From positions 1-18,461 of the forward strand of contig JANMKR010000199.1 of NCBI GenBank assembly GCA_031372145.1: 18,461 bases of DNA. The letters are read 5' to 3'. The notes beneath the pieces were generated by a model, which saw only the letters and a list, made by a program, of their open reading frames with translations, was not told where the DNA came from and searched no databases. Shown piece after piece: positions 1 through 7,049 of the stretch. Source of the stretch: CALMEC01 sp031372145. Its GTDB lineage: Bacteria > Actinomycetota > Thermoleophilia > Miltoncostaeales > Miltoncostaeaceae. The position numbers and the translations under genes were made by a program. The stretch's first letter is position 1, and each line of letters begins with the position of its first letter.

Positions 1-52
1 CGTGCACATCCAAACCGATCCAGCTACCTTCGCCCATGTCGGCGCCTCCCAT
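1..52 (-). CDS. Partial IS110-family transposase, N-terminus only
   Basis: Only about 17 residues are inside the window; the rest lies beyond the left edge. Read from ATG at 52 (or the in-frame ATG at 37, giving MGEGSWIGLDVH) the frame resembles the conserved start of IS110/IS116-family transposases, where a WIGLDVHARS-like segment carries the first acidic residue of the DEDD RuvC-like catalytic domain. The aspartate in GLDVH fits that role. These enzymes move circular elements without classical inverted repeats, guided by a structured non-coding RNA in the element end. The call rests on a very short stretch, so it could be a chance match; sequence to the left would settle it at once. Confidence 0.5.
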   Translation of the reverse strand, partial: MGGADMGEGSWIGLDVH

Positions 53-137
53 GACTGTGGCTCTACAACCGGGCCAACCCCGGCTGCAACCCACGATCAC
101 GCATGAGCGAGGCGCCGGCCCGACACCCCCATACGGT
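53..137. other. Intergenic stretch, possible IS110 element end
   Basis: These 85 bases separate the putative transposase start from the stop of the CobW-type GTPase. They contain a small perfect hairpin (CCGGG at 69-73 and CCCGG at 79-83, five-base loop). In IS110 elements the sequence upstream of the transposase encodes the guide (bridge) RNA, so part of this stretch may be element end rather than chromosome. The element boundary cannot be located from one side. Confidence 0.25.
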
Positions 138-1163
138 CTAGACCGGGTTGATGAGGCGCCCCATCTCGGCATCCAGATGCTCCGCGACGATCGAACCGGG
201 CAGGCCGATCATGACCAGTCGAGAGCCCGGCGTCTCGCCGTCGCCCCAGGTCCGGTCACGTTCGATGCTGCCACGCCGACCGACGAGCTGCACGAGATAC
301 CGGTGGCCCGGATCCTCGCGCAAGTGGAGCACACCTTTGACGCGCAGGACGCCGTCGGGCAGCGCCGCGATCGCGTCGGTCAGACCCCGGCCGTCGAGCG
401 GCACGTCGCCGGTCCAGCTCCACGAGGCGTACTCGGGATGCGGGTGCTCGAGGGCGGGCGCGGCCGACACCGGTCGGGGGCGATCACCGACGCCGAGGAC
501 GAACGCCGCGGGCACCTCGCCGAACGCGGTTTCCACGATGCCGGCGAACGGGACCAGCTCGCCGAGCCACCGGCGGGTCGCGGCGAGCTGGTCCGCGGTG
601 ACGAGGTCGGCCTTGTTCAACACGACCAGGTCCGCCGCCCGCAGCTGTGCGACGACGTGGTCGGTGGTTCGCCCGGCGGCTTCGGGGTTCATGACCGTCT
701 CGGCGTCGACCACCACGATCGCCGCGTCCCGGCGGTAGCCGGGAATGTCTGCGTACCGAACGATCGTGGCGACGTCGCCGATGCCGCTCGCCTCGACGAT
801 CACGTGATCGGGCGGGTCCTCGCGGTCGCGCAGGCCGGCGAGCGCGAACATGAACTCGCCGCTGATTCCGCAGCAGATGCAGCCGTTGGTGAGGGTGATC
901 GTGTCGCCATTCCGTGCGCGTATGCACTCCGCGTCGATGTTGATCGCGCCGAAGTCGTTGACGAACACCGCGATCCGGCGGTCGGCGTCGCGCAGCAGGC
1001 GGTTGAGGAGCGTGGTCTTGCCCGCGCCGAGGAAACCGCCCACGACGGTGAGTGGGATTCCCCGGATGCCCGTTGCGGTCACGATCGCCCTGCCGACGCG
1101 ATGGCGCAGGGGCACCCGGTTGGGAGGCGCCGGTGCGTTGTCGACGCTCGTACCTGGTCGCAC
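138..1163 (-). CDS. G3E-family GTPase of the CobW/YjiA type
   Basis: This 341-residue protein is a member of the G3E P-loop GTPases that deliver metals (zinc, cobalt) to client enzymes or act in cobalamin synthesis. Visible motifs are Walker A GFLGAGKTT (about residues 43-51), the metal-binding CxCC motif in NGCICCG (cysteines about 95, 97 and 98), a Walker B-like VIVEASG near 121-127 and the guanine motif NKAD at 183-186. The C-terminal third, starting around SWSWTG, matches the CobW C-terminal domain. The ATG at 1163 is preceded by AAGGA only two bases away; an alternative GTG at 1082 would remove an arginine- and proline-rich extension of 27 residues and place the P-loop near the usual position. 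It is divergent from a MetE-like zinc enzyme, making a zinc-delivery role plausible but unproven. Subfamily cannot be fixed by eye. Confidence 0.9.
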   Translation of the reverse strand: MRPGTSVDNAPAPPNRVPLRHRVGRAIVTATGIRGIPLTVVGGFLGAGKTTLLNRLLRDADRRIAVFVNDFGAINIDAECIRARNGDTITLTNGCICCGISGEFMFALAGLRDREDPPDHVIVEASGIGDVATIVRYADIPGYRRDAAIVVVDAETVMNPEAAGRTTDHVVAQLRAADLVVLNKADLVTADQLAATRRWLGELVPFAGIVETAFGEVPAAFVLGVGDRPRPVSAAPALEHPHPEYASWSWTGDVPLDGRGLTDAIAALPDGVLRVKGVLHLREDPGHRYLVQLVGRRGSIERDRTWGDGETPGSRLVMIGLPGSIVAEHLDAEMGRLINPV

Positions 1164-1220
1164 ATAATCCTTCGACGATACGGCACGTGCAGATCTCCCG
1201 CGTATGCGCTCGCTCGCAGC

Positions 1221-1249
1221 TTGACGACCACAGCGCCAGCCGGTAGCGT
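1221..1249 (+). promoter_or_regulatory. Candidate sigma-70-type promoter for the MetE-like gene
   Basis: TTGACG at 1221-1226 is separated by 17 bases from TAGCGT at 1244-1249. The -35 matches consensus at five of six positions; the -10 is weak (three of six). It would give a leader of about 250 nt before the gene at 1506. Such hexamers arise by chance, so this is tentative. Confidence 0.3.
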
Positions 1250-1268
1250 CGCGGCCGAGGGAGATCGA

Positions 1269-1289
1269 TCAGTCTCACGTCAGTCTCAC
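1269..1289. repeat. Tandem 10-bp direct repeat, possible operator
   Basis: TCAGTCTCAC occurs exactly at 1269-1278 and again at 1280-1289, an 11-bp period, close to one helical turn. It sits 20-40 bp downstream of the candidate -10 at 1244-1249. Direct repeats with 11-bp spacing are typical of OmpR/PhoB-family response regulator sites, but the sequence does not match a site I can name. Confidence 0.45.
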
Positions 1290-1505
1290 TCGACACGTTC
1301 TTCCACCTGCCACGACGAGCGATGCCGATGGCGGACCAGGACAACCAGGATGCGCCAGATGGACGAAGGGAGCGGCCGTTGCTCGACACGCGAAGGACGC
1401 GTCGTGTCCAACTGGCCGTGAGGGTCACTGGGCGCGCCTATCCCGCATACCGAGACATCGACGTTCGGTCGACGGATGCGGCAAGAGCGATTCAAGGAGA
1501 ACACG

Positions 1506-2678
1506 ATGGCTTACGATCCAAAGACTGAGACCGGCATCCCGAGCGAACCGGTCGGTTCGCTCCCCCGACCCGCGACGCTGCAAGCCGCATATGCGGAGTA
1601 CGACGCGGGGAAGATCACCAAGGACCAGTTGGAAGTCCACCAGGACGCGGCTGTCAAAGACTCGATCAGCCGCATGGAGGCGACGGGCTCCCCGATCGTG
1701 TCTGACGGCGAGCAGCGCTGGTCGAGCTTCGCGACCTACCCGATCACGGACACGCTCGCGGGCACGGGCCTGGTCGACACCCTCGAAGGCACCGGCGGAC
1801 AATTCTTCGCCATCTTCGCCGACGGTCACGGGCGCCAGCTGCCGCGCCTCGCCCGCGGCCCGTTCCGCTACAAGACCTACGCGGCGGACACGCTGAAGAA
1901 GTCGATCCCCTACGCGACCAAGCCGATGAAGCAGGCCGTGATCGCACCGTCGATGCTCGCGCTTCTGTACCCACTCAAGGACGAGGTTCCCGGCTACTCG
2001 CGCGAGCAGTTCGAGGCCGACGTCATCGACGAATGCGAGAAGGACATCCGGCAGGCGTTCGCCGCCGGCGCGGTGCGCGTGTCGATCGACTTCACCGAGG
2101 GCCGCCTCGCGACCCGGGCCGACCCCCGCAACCCATGGACCGGTGCCGGCATGCTGCCGCACTTCATCGAGCTCAACAACCGGGTGCTCGAGCGGTTCAC
2201 GCCCGAGGAGCGCGTCAACATCGGCATCCACACCTGTCCCGGCGGCGACCGGGACTCCGTGCACAGCGCAGACGTGCCATACGCCAACCTGCTACCGGAG
2301 ATGTTCAAGATGAACGCGGGCTACTTCCTGATCCAGCTCGCCAGCGAGCGCGACAAGGACCCGGCCTACGAGATGATCGGCAAGCACAGCCGCGACGACG
2401 CCAACGGCGTCCCGCAGATTTGCTACGTCGGCGTCACGGTCACCCAGAGCCCGCGGCCCGAGAGCGCCCAGGAGATCTGCGACCAGCTCGTGCGGGCGGC
2501 GAACTTCATCCCCAAGGACCGTCTCGGCTCAACCGACGACTGTGGATTCTCGCCGTTCTCGATCGACGAAAAGCCGAACCACGGCTCGCCGGACTACGCC
2601 CGCGACATCGCGTTCCAGAAGATCACGAACCGGATCCAAGGCACGAAGATGGCCGCGGAGAAGCTCGGCATCGGCTAG
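1506..2678 (+). CDS. Single-barrel MetE-like zinc methyltransferase (UROD/MetE-like superfamily)
   Basis: This 390-residue protein resembles the C-terminal catalytic barrel of cobalamin-independent methionine synthase and its single-barrel relatives, a group that also includes epoxyalkane:coenzyme M transferase. These enzymes activate a thiol on zinc and transfer a methyl or alkyl group to it. The motif PVGSLPRP (about 15-22) is the family N-terminal signature. A full zinc set can be proposed: H242 and C244 in IGIHTCPGG, E281 in LASERD and C346 in TDDCGFSP. Full MetE has about 750 residues in two barrels; the N-terminal barrel that binds polyglutamyl folate is absent, so the methyl donor is unknown. 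ATG at 1506 is chosen over the in-frame start at 1476 because AAGGAGA (1494-1500) lies five bases upstream. It is divergent from a CobW-type GTPase. Methionine synthase activity itself is not demonstrated by sequence. Confidence 0.88.
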   Translation: MAYDPKTETGIPSEPVGSLPRPATLQAAYAEYDAGKITKDQLEVHQDAAVKDSISRMEATGSPIVSDGEQRWSSFATYPITDTLAGTGLVDTLEGTGGQFFAIFADGHGRQLPRLARGPFRYKTYAADTLKKSIPYATKPMKQAVIAPSMLALLYPLKDEVPGYSREQFEADVIDECEKDIRQAFAAGAVRVSIDFTEGRLATRADPRNPWTGAGMLPHFIELNNRVLERFTPEERVNIGIHTCPGGDRDSVHSADVPYANLLPEMFKMNAGYFLIQLASERDKDPAYEMIGKHSRDDANGVPQICYVGVTVTQSPRPESAQEICDQLVRAANFIPKDRLGSTDDCGFSPFSIDEKPNHGSPDYARDIAFQKITNRIQGTKMAAEKLGIG

Positions 2679-2719
2679 CGCCTTCTCGTTTCCACGGCAC
2701 TGACGAATCGCTCGCGACC

Positions 2720-2753
2720 CCAGAACCCTTCCGGCGCGCCGGAGGGGTTCTGG
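2720..2753 (+). terminator. Strong hairpin between MetE-like gene and antiporter gene
   Basis: A 15-bp stem (2720-2734 with 2739-2753, one G-U pair at 2729/2744) closes on a CGCG loop, starting 42 bases after the MetE-like stop codon. There is no T tract after it (TCATTCC follows), so it may act as a non-canonical terminator, an mRNA 3'-end stabiliser or an attenuator between the two genes. Confidence 0.6.
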
Positions 2754-2806
2754 TCATTCCGCCGACGGGGCGGGGCACGCGGATCGCCGTATGCGAGCGC
2801 GTCGTC

Positions 2807-4102
2807 GTGATCGCCAGTGCAGATGTGACGGCGTATGTCCTCGCAGACATCGCAATCATCCTGGTCGTCTTGCGCGTGGGGGGTCGCATCGCCTCGGCGC
2901 TCGCCCAGCCATTCGTGGTCGGCGAGATCGTCGCCGGGCTCCTGATCGGACCGACCGTGCTCGGCGGGCACGTGGGCACGCTGGGCGCCGACGGCGCGGG
3001 GTTGGTGGATCGGATCTTCCCGACCGAGGCGTACTCGTTTCTCAGCGTGACCAGCCAGGTCGGGCTCGTCCTCTACATGTTCCTGGTCGGCGTCGAGGTT
3101 GACAACCGCCTGATGAGGGGGCGCAGCCGCCAGATCTTCGTCGTGGCGGCGGCGACGGCCGCCACGCCGCTCATCCTCGCGGTCGCCGCGGCACCGGCGT
3201 TTCACGGCTCCATGTGGCGCCCGCACGGAGTCAGCGGCACGACGTTCGCACTCTTTCTCGGGGCCGGTCTCGCTGCCACCGCGCTTCCGGTGATGGCCCG
3301 GCTGCTGCAGGAGAAACGATTGATGGCGACACCCGTCGCCGCGATGGGGTTGGGTGTCGCGGGACTCGTGACGGTGGTCGTGTTCCTCGTGATCGCAGCG
3401 GCAAGTGCCAGCGCGAAAGGCAGCGGCGTCCGCGGCGACGTGGGTGGGAAGCTCGCGTGGACGCTCGGGTTGATCGTCGTCCTGTTCGCAGTCGCCCGTC
3501 CCGCAATGGGGTGGGCGCTGCGGCACGTCGACCAGGAACGTCAGCTCGGGACCATTCTCACCGTACTGCTCGCATTTGCCCTCGCGACCGGACTCGCCGC
3601 CGATCGCATCGGCATTAACGCCCTCGTCGGCGGGTTTCTCTTGGGGCTGTCAGTGCCGGCAACGCGCGCGCTCGCGGATGCAATCGTGGAGCGCATCGGA
3701 GACATGATCGTCCTCTTCTTCCTTCCGGTCTTCTTCGCCGTCTCGGGCCTGATGACGAACTTCCGGCAGCTGCACGTCGGGGTACTCCCCGGGGTCCTCC
3801 TGTTCCTTGTCCTGATGGTCGCCGGCAAATGGGGCCCGGGATATCTCGCGGGCCGCGCCGCCGGGCTCGCAGGTCCCGAGGCCAACGCCCTGGGCGTGTT
3901 GCTGAGCTGCGGTGGCCTGCTCGTCCTCGTCGTCGGCCTCATCGGGCTCCAGCTCGGTGTCATCACCCCCGAACTCCAGGCCACATTCGTGATCGGGGCG
4001 ATCGTGACGCTCATCATGGCCGGCCCGCTCCTCGACCATTTCATGGTGCGACCCGAGTTGCCAGAACCCCCGCCGCCGCCCATCGCGGCACTCGCAGGAT
4101 AG
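2807..4102 (+). CDS. CPA2-family cation:proton antiporter
   Basis: A hydrophobic protein of about 431 residues with roughly 11-13 membrane segments, matching the sodium/hydrogen exchanger domain of the CPA2 (KefB/NapA-like) family. Family landmarks are VVGEIVAGLLIGPTVLG near the N-terminus, MFLVGVEVD in the following helices, LGAGLAATALPVMARLL and INALVGGFLLGL. It ends with a short proline-rich tail and lacks the cytoplasmic TrkA-N/RCK nucleotide-binding domain of full KefB/KefC, so it is a short-type antiporter with unknown ion. The frame is open upstream to 2033, but that part overlaps the MetE-like gene out of frame and is not protein-like. No clear ribosome binding site decides between GTG 2807 and GTG 2825; both precede the first membrane helix. 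The next gene starts 74 bases downstream on the same strand. Confidence 0.85.
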   Translation: MIASADVTAYVLADIAIILVVLRVGGRIASALAQPFVVGEIVAGLLIGPTVLGGHVGTLGADGAGLVDRIFPTEAYSFLSVTSQVGLVLYMFLVGVEVDNRLMRGRSRQIFVVAAATAATPLILAVAAAPAFHGSMWRPHGVSGTTFALFLGAGLAATALPVMARLLQEKRLMATPVAAMGLGVAGLVTVVVFLVIAAASASAKGSGVRGDVGGKLAWTLGLIVVLFAVARPAMGWALRHVDQERQLGTILTVLLAFALATGLAADRIGINALVGGFLLGLSVPATRALADAIVERIGDMIVLFFLPVFFAVSGLMTNFRQLHVGVLPGVLLFLVLMVAGKWGPGYLAGRAAGLAGPEANALGVLLSCGGLLVLVVGLIGLQLGVITPELQATFVIGAIVTLIMAGPLLDHFMVRPELPEPPPPPIAALAG

Positions 4103-4176
4103 TGCTCCACGAGTAGAATCCTCAGATTCCGCGGATCGACGCCACCGAGTACCTCGCTCCCTATCCGGCACGCCGG

Positions 4177-5085
4177 GTGCGCCGGCCGGTGTGGATCGAT
4201 CTGACGGAGCACACCTACCCGCTTGAGCCCTCGCCCGGAGCGTCCTGGCTTCCGATCGCGTTCAGGGCGTTTGCCCGCATCGCCGAGCTGATCCCGGTCC
4301 GTGACCTGCTGATCCTCGGGACGGGAAACGGACTGGACGCGCTGGGCGCCGCAGAGATCTTCGATCTGCGTTCCCTGGTGGTCACGGACCTCTTCGAGGC
4401 GAGCCTTTCCGTTTCTCGCGAGAACATCCTCGCCCACATCGCGGACGAGGCGGCGATCGAGCTCAGCTTTTTCACCGGTGACCTGCTGTCCGACGTCCCA
4501 TCCGAGACACGCGTGGACCTCGTCTACGAGAACCTTCCCAACATCCCCGCGACGCCGGAGATCGCGCTCGATCAGGGCATCAACACCGGGAGGTTCTTCG
4601 ACGCCACCGGGCTCCAGGTGCCACCGCCGTTCGGCGACTACCTGCTCGCGCTCCACTACCGGTTCCTCTGCGAAGCACGAGGGAATGTTCGCGACGGCGG
4701 CGGGATCCTCACCGCCCTCGGGGGCCGGATCCCTGACGAGGTCGCCTTCGGATTGCATCGCGCCTGCGGTTATGCGCCGGAACTCGTGGCCTTCGACGTC
4801 AAAGTGCAGGCCGAGCCCGGTCTCGTGATCCCCGGGTACCGGCGCGTGGAGGACGAGCAAGGCGTGGAATTTCGCTTCTATGCGGTCGAGGCGATCGCGA
4901 TCGTGGCCGACGCCCGTCGCGCCGGACTCGACGGTGCGGAGCTCGCCGCGACGGTCGAGGATCAACTCGGTCGTCTGTCGATGTCGGCTCGGGAGGCCGA
5001 GGACCGCTCACGCCGTGGTCAGCCGGTGGCCCACTCCGTGCTTATGATCTTCGGCCGGCCCGCCGGGGCGAACCCCGACGGGTAG
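4177..5085 (+). CDS. Class I SAM-dependent methyltransferase, start uncertain
   Basis: The protein carries a Rossmann-type SAM-binding motif, LLILGTGNGLDALGA (about 44-58), a following acidic strand end (VVTDLFEAS) and DLVYENLPNIP (about 114-124), which sits where HemK/PrmC-type enzymes have their NPPY-like motif. This points to a class I methyltransferase acting on a nitrogen or similar group; the substrate is unknown. The C-terminal half (GGGILTALGGRIP, FRFYAVEAI) is conserved in appearance but not one I can name. GTG 4177 is the first standard start after an in-frame stop at 4114, yet the codons between 4117 and 4176 read like genuine protein (ATEYLAPYPARRVRRP), and there is no ribosome binding site. 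The true start may be a rare ATT at 4126, or the 5' end may be damaged. It probably shares a transcript with the antiporter gene. Confidence 0.72.
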   Translation: MRRPVWIDLTEHTYPLEPSPGASWLPIAFRAFARIAELIPVRDLLILGTGNGLDALGAAEIFDLRSLVVTDLFEASLSVSRENILAHIADEAAIELSFFTGDLLSDVPSETRVDLVYENLPNIPATPEIALDQGINTGRFFDATGLQVPPPFGDYLLALHYRFLCEARGNVRDGGGILTALGGRIPDEVAFGLHRACGYAPELVAFDVKVQAEPGLVIPGYRRVEDEQGVEFRFYAVEAIAIVADARRAGLDGAELAATVEDQLGRLSMSAREAEDRSRRGQPVAHSVLMIFGRPAGANPDG

Positions 5086-5174
5086 CTGCGATCGCCCACC
5101 GCGCTCTGGACGCGTCCCGTGTCCGGCGGGCGTGGCGCTCGCCAGACGCGACCACGTCGGACGCTCGCCAAGGC
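5086..5174. other. Convergent intergenic region
   Basis: Ninety bases between the stop codons of the methyltransferase (plus strand) and the TetR-family gene (minus strand). It is GC-rich with several short self-complementary pieces, but I find no convincing terminator stem. Confidence 0.4.
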
Positions 5175-5807
5175 TTACTGCGGGAGGCTCACAGTCGCAT
5201 CGAAGGTCTTGCTCGCCAGCAGCAGCGCGCCGACCTCCTGCGCCCGCCGCGCAGCCGCACGGTCACCCTCGCCTGCAGACACGATCGAGCCCTTCATCAG
5301 GATGTGCCACTGGCGCGCGAACCCATCCGGATCAGCCACACCGGCATCGGCCGCCAGGCCGGCGACAAACGTCCGGATCCGCGCGAGATAGCGCGCACTC
5401 GCGCGATGCAGCTCATGCGTCGGGTCGGCCGTCTCCAGGAGCACGTTCACAAACGAACAGCCCTCGAAGTCCGGCTGCTGGAACCACTCGTCGAACACGT
5501 CGAAGATCGTCAGCAGGCGCTCGGCCGGATCGACGGCGCGGCGTTCCACCTCGCTCTGGAGCCAGCCCTGTGTCCAGCGCTCCTCCCGCAGCTCGAGAAA
5601 CGCCAGCACCAAGGCGTCCTTCGACGAGAAGTGCCGGTACAGGGTCATCCGTGCGACGCCGGACCGCTCGATGATCGAATCGATCCCGACCGCCCGAATA
5701 CCCTGCCGCGAGAACAACTCGTAGGCGGCCTCCAGGATGCGCTCACGCGCATCTGACCCGTTCTTGGGGCGCCGAGGTGCTGCGAGAGTTCCTTCTTTTG
5801 CAGTCAT
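5175..5807 (-). CDS. TetR/AcrR-family transcriptional regulator
   Basis: A 210-residue protein with a typical TetR N-terminal DNA-binding domain: ERILEAAYELFSRQGIRAVG leads into the helix-turn-helix SIIERSGVARMTLYRHFSSK (about residues 44-63). The C-terminal ligand-binding part, with WFQQPDFEGCSFVN, is like that of many small-molecule-responsive repressors; the inducer is unknown. ATG 5807 is the only reasonable start, but no Shine-Dalgarno sequence is seen, so the message may be leaderless or poorly translated. An imperfect inverted repeat overlaps the start codon (5793-5819) and could be an autoregulatory operator. It lies 84 bases downstream of the thiolase at the end of the SAM-cycle operon and may regulate that operon or the convergent methyltransferase/antiporter genes; no target is shown by the sequence. 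Confidence 0.92.
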   Translation of the reverse strand: MTAKEGTLAAPRRPKNGSDARERILEAAYELFSRQGIRAVGIDSIIERSGVARMTLYRHFSSKDALVLAFLELREERWTQGWLQSEVERRAVDPAERLLTIFDVFDEWFQQPDFEGCSFVNVLLETADPTHELHRASARYLARIRTFVAGLAADAGVADPDGFARQWHILMKGSIVSAGEGDRAAARRAQEVGALLLASKTFDATVSLPQ

Positions 5808-5819
5808 ATTTCAAGAGAA
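5793..5819. promoter_or_regulatory. Imperfect inverted repeat over the TetR-gene start codon
   Basis: TTCTTTTGCA (5793-5802) and TTCAAGAGAA (5810-5819) are complementary at eight of ten positions around a seven-base spacer that includes the start codon at 5805-5807. TetR regulators usually bind palindromes of this size near their own promoters. The AT-rich composition stands out from the GC-rich surroundings. Confidence 0.4.
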
Positions 5820-5838
5820 TAGCAAGGTGCCCTACGGC

Positions 5839-5872
5839 AACCCCCGCCAGAGACCAGGATCGCCGCGGGGTT
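5839..5872 (-). terminator. Hairpin after the thiolase gene
   Basis: AACCCC-C-GC (5839-5847) pairs with GCGGGGTT (5865-5872) with one bulged base and a 17-base loop, 20 bases past the thiolase stop. It could end the SAM-cycle operon before the TetR gene. No T tract follows, so confidence is modest. Confidence 0.35.
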
Positions 5873-5891
5873 CTTGGCGGTTGGACCAGAA

Positions 5892-7049
5892 TCACCGCAC
5901 AAGGATATGGACGACGTGGGCGACGTTGTCACCGTCATGCCAGCCGCCGCCGTTCTGGGCGAGCGCGACATTGACGTTCGGCACCTGCCGCGGGCCTGCC
6001 TCGTTGCGCAGCTGCAGCACCAGCTCGGTGATCTGCGCAAGACCCGTGGCGCCGATCGGATGCCCGCGTGCGAGCAGGCCGCCGCTCGTGTTGGCCGGGA
6101 TCCGACCGCCGAGCAGGACATCGCCGTCGCGGATGAGGCGGGCTCCCTCGCCGAACGGCGCGAGCCCGACTTGCTCGTAGAGCTGGATCTCGGCAGGCGC
6201 GGCGGCGTCGTGGATCTCGACCACGTCGACGTCCTCGGGACCGAGGCCGGCGCGCTGATATGCGTCCTGGCTCGCAAGCCACGCCCCTTTCATGGGTGCA
6301 TGGCGAGGGGTGAGGCCGGAGCGGACTGCAGAGGCCGCAACGCGCACACGCCGCGAACTCACCGGCGGCGTGGCCGTCAAGACGGCCGCGGCAGCGCCGT
6401 CGGAGATCGGCGAGCACATCAGGAGCGTCAGGGGCGTCACGATCATCCGCGAGTTGAGCACCTCGGCGATCGTCAGGGCACCGCCATACTGCGCGAGCGG
6501 GTTGAGCGCGCCGTTGGCCTGGTTCTTGACGACGATCGCGGCGCAGTCCTCGGCGGTCGTGATGCTCTCGTCCATGTACAACTGCGCGGCCTCCGCGTAC
6601 GAGTCCATCAGCGGCGAGCGCCCATCCCCCGCGGGTGGCACGAGATCGACGTCGACCGCGCGGCCGATCGCCTCGAACGTGACGTTCTTGTCCTCGTGGG
6701 TCATCTTCTCGGCGCCGACCGCGAGCGCGATGTCGCACTCGCCCGACGCGATCGCGAGCCACGCGAGGTGGAAGGCGCTCGACGCGGAGGCGCACGCGTT
6801 CTCGACGTTCATGAACGGCACCGCCTCGAACCCCAGCGGGCGCATGAAGATCTGCCCCTTGACCATCTCCTGCCGGGTGATCGCGCCGGTGCAGGCATTG
6901 CCGAAGTACACGGCCTGGATGTCGCCGACGGTGAGCTCGCTGTCGGCGAGTGCGCCGTTGACCGCCTCGGCCGTCAGGTCCTTCATCGTGCGATCAGGTT
7001 GCTTGGTGAACCGGGTCATCCCGATGCCCGAGACGAAGACATCCCTCAT
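5892..7049 (-). CDS. SCP-x-type thiolase / acetyl-CoA acetyltransferase family protein
   Basis: A 385-residue thiolase-fold protein of the SCP-x/non-decarboxylating branch. The nucleophilic cysteine is C86 in VENACASASSA; H280 in EIHDAAAPAE and H330 in ARGHPIGATG supply the other catalytic signatures; the C-terminal glycine-rich segment NGGGW is present. The usual final catalytic cysteine of biosynthetic thiolases (CxG) is missing, as in other SCP-x-like proteins. It would cleave or form a carbon-carbon bond in a CoA thioester; the substrate is unknown. The frame opens earlier (7091), but ATG 7049 gives the family-typical start RDVFVSGIGMTRF and has GGAGGA just upstream. Start and upstream stop overlap as ATGA (7046-7049), so translation is coupled to fusion protein B. 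The small OB-fold DUF35 partner often next to such thiolases is not in the window. Confidence 0.9.
   Translation of the reverse strand: MRDVFVSGIGMTRFTKQPDRTMKDLTAEAVNGALADSELTVGDIQAVYFGNACTGAITRQEMVKGQIFMRPLGFEAVPFMNVENACASASSAFHLAWLAIASGECDIALAVGAEKMTHEDKNVTFEAIGRAVDVDLVPPAGDGRSPLMDSYAEAAQLYMDESITTAEDCAAIVVKNQANGALNPLAQYGGALTIAEVLNSRMIVTPLTLLMCSPISDGAAAAVLTATPPVSSRRVRVAASAVRSGLTPRHAPMKGAWLASQDAYQRAGLGPEDVDVVEIHDAAAPAEIQLYEQVGLAPFGEGARLIRDGDVLLGGRIPANTSGGLLARGHPIGATGLAQITELVLQLRNEAGPRQVPNVNVALAQNGGGWHDGDNVAHVVHILVR

Larger units (their letters stand above)
1164..1505. other. Divergent intergenic region without a gene
   Basis: About 340 bases between the oppositely oriented CobW-type and MetE-like genes. 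Short frames exist on both strands but none has convincing protein-like composition. The stretch holds a candidate plus-strand promoter (1221-1249), a tandem direct repeat (1269-1289) and a good ribosome binding site at its right end. I looked for SAM, cobalamin and SAH riboswitch core motifs and saw none. Confidence 0.6.

Noticed and set aside
36..1421. Long plus-strand frame (461 codons) opposite the CobW-type gene
   Set aside because: It is antisense to a gene with clear motifs, is rich in arginine, aspartate and histidine, and shows no domain; this is a usual by-product of GC-rich third positions.
1164..1505. Cobalamin or SAM riboswitch before the MetE-like gene
   Set aside because: The leader is long enough, but I could not find the conserved B12-box or SAM-I/SAM-IV core elements.
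2033..2806. Upstream extension of the antiporter frame
   Set aside because: It overlaps the MetE-like gene out of frame and is arginine-rich and hydrophilic, unlike the start of a membrane protein.
4177..5085. Calling the methyltransferase PrmC/HemK
   Set aside because: The NPPY motif is not present (NLPNIP instead) and the N- and C-terminal regions differ from release-factor methyltransferases, so only the fold is assigned.
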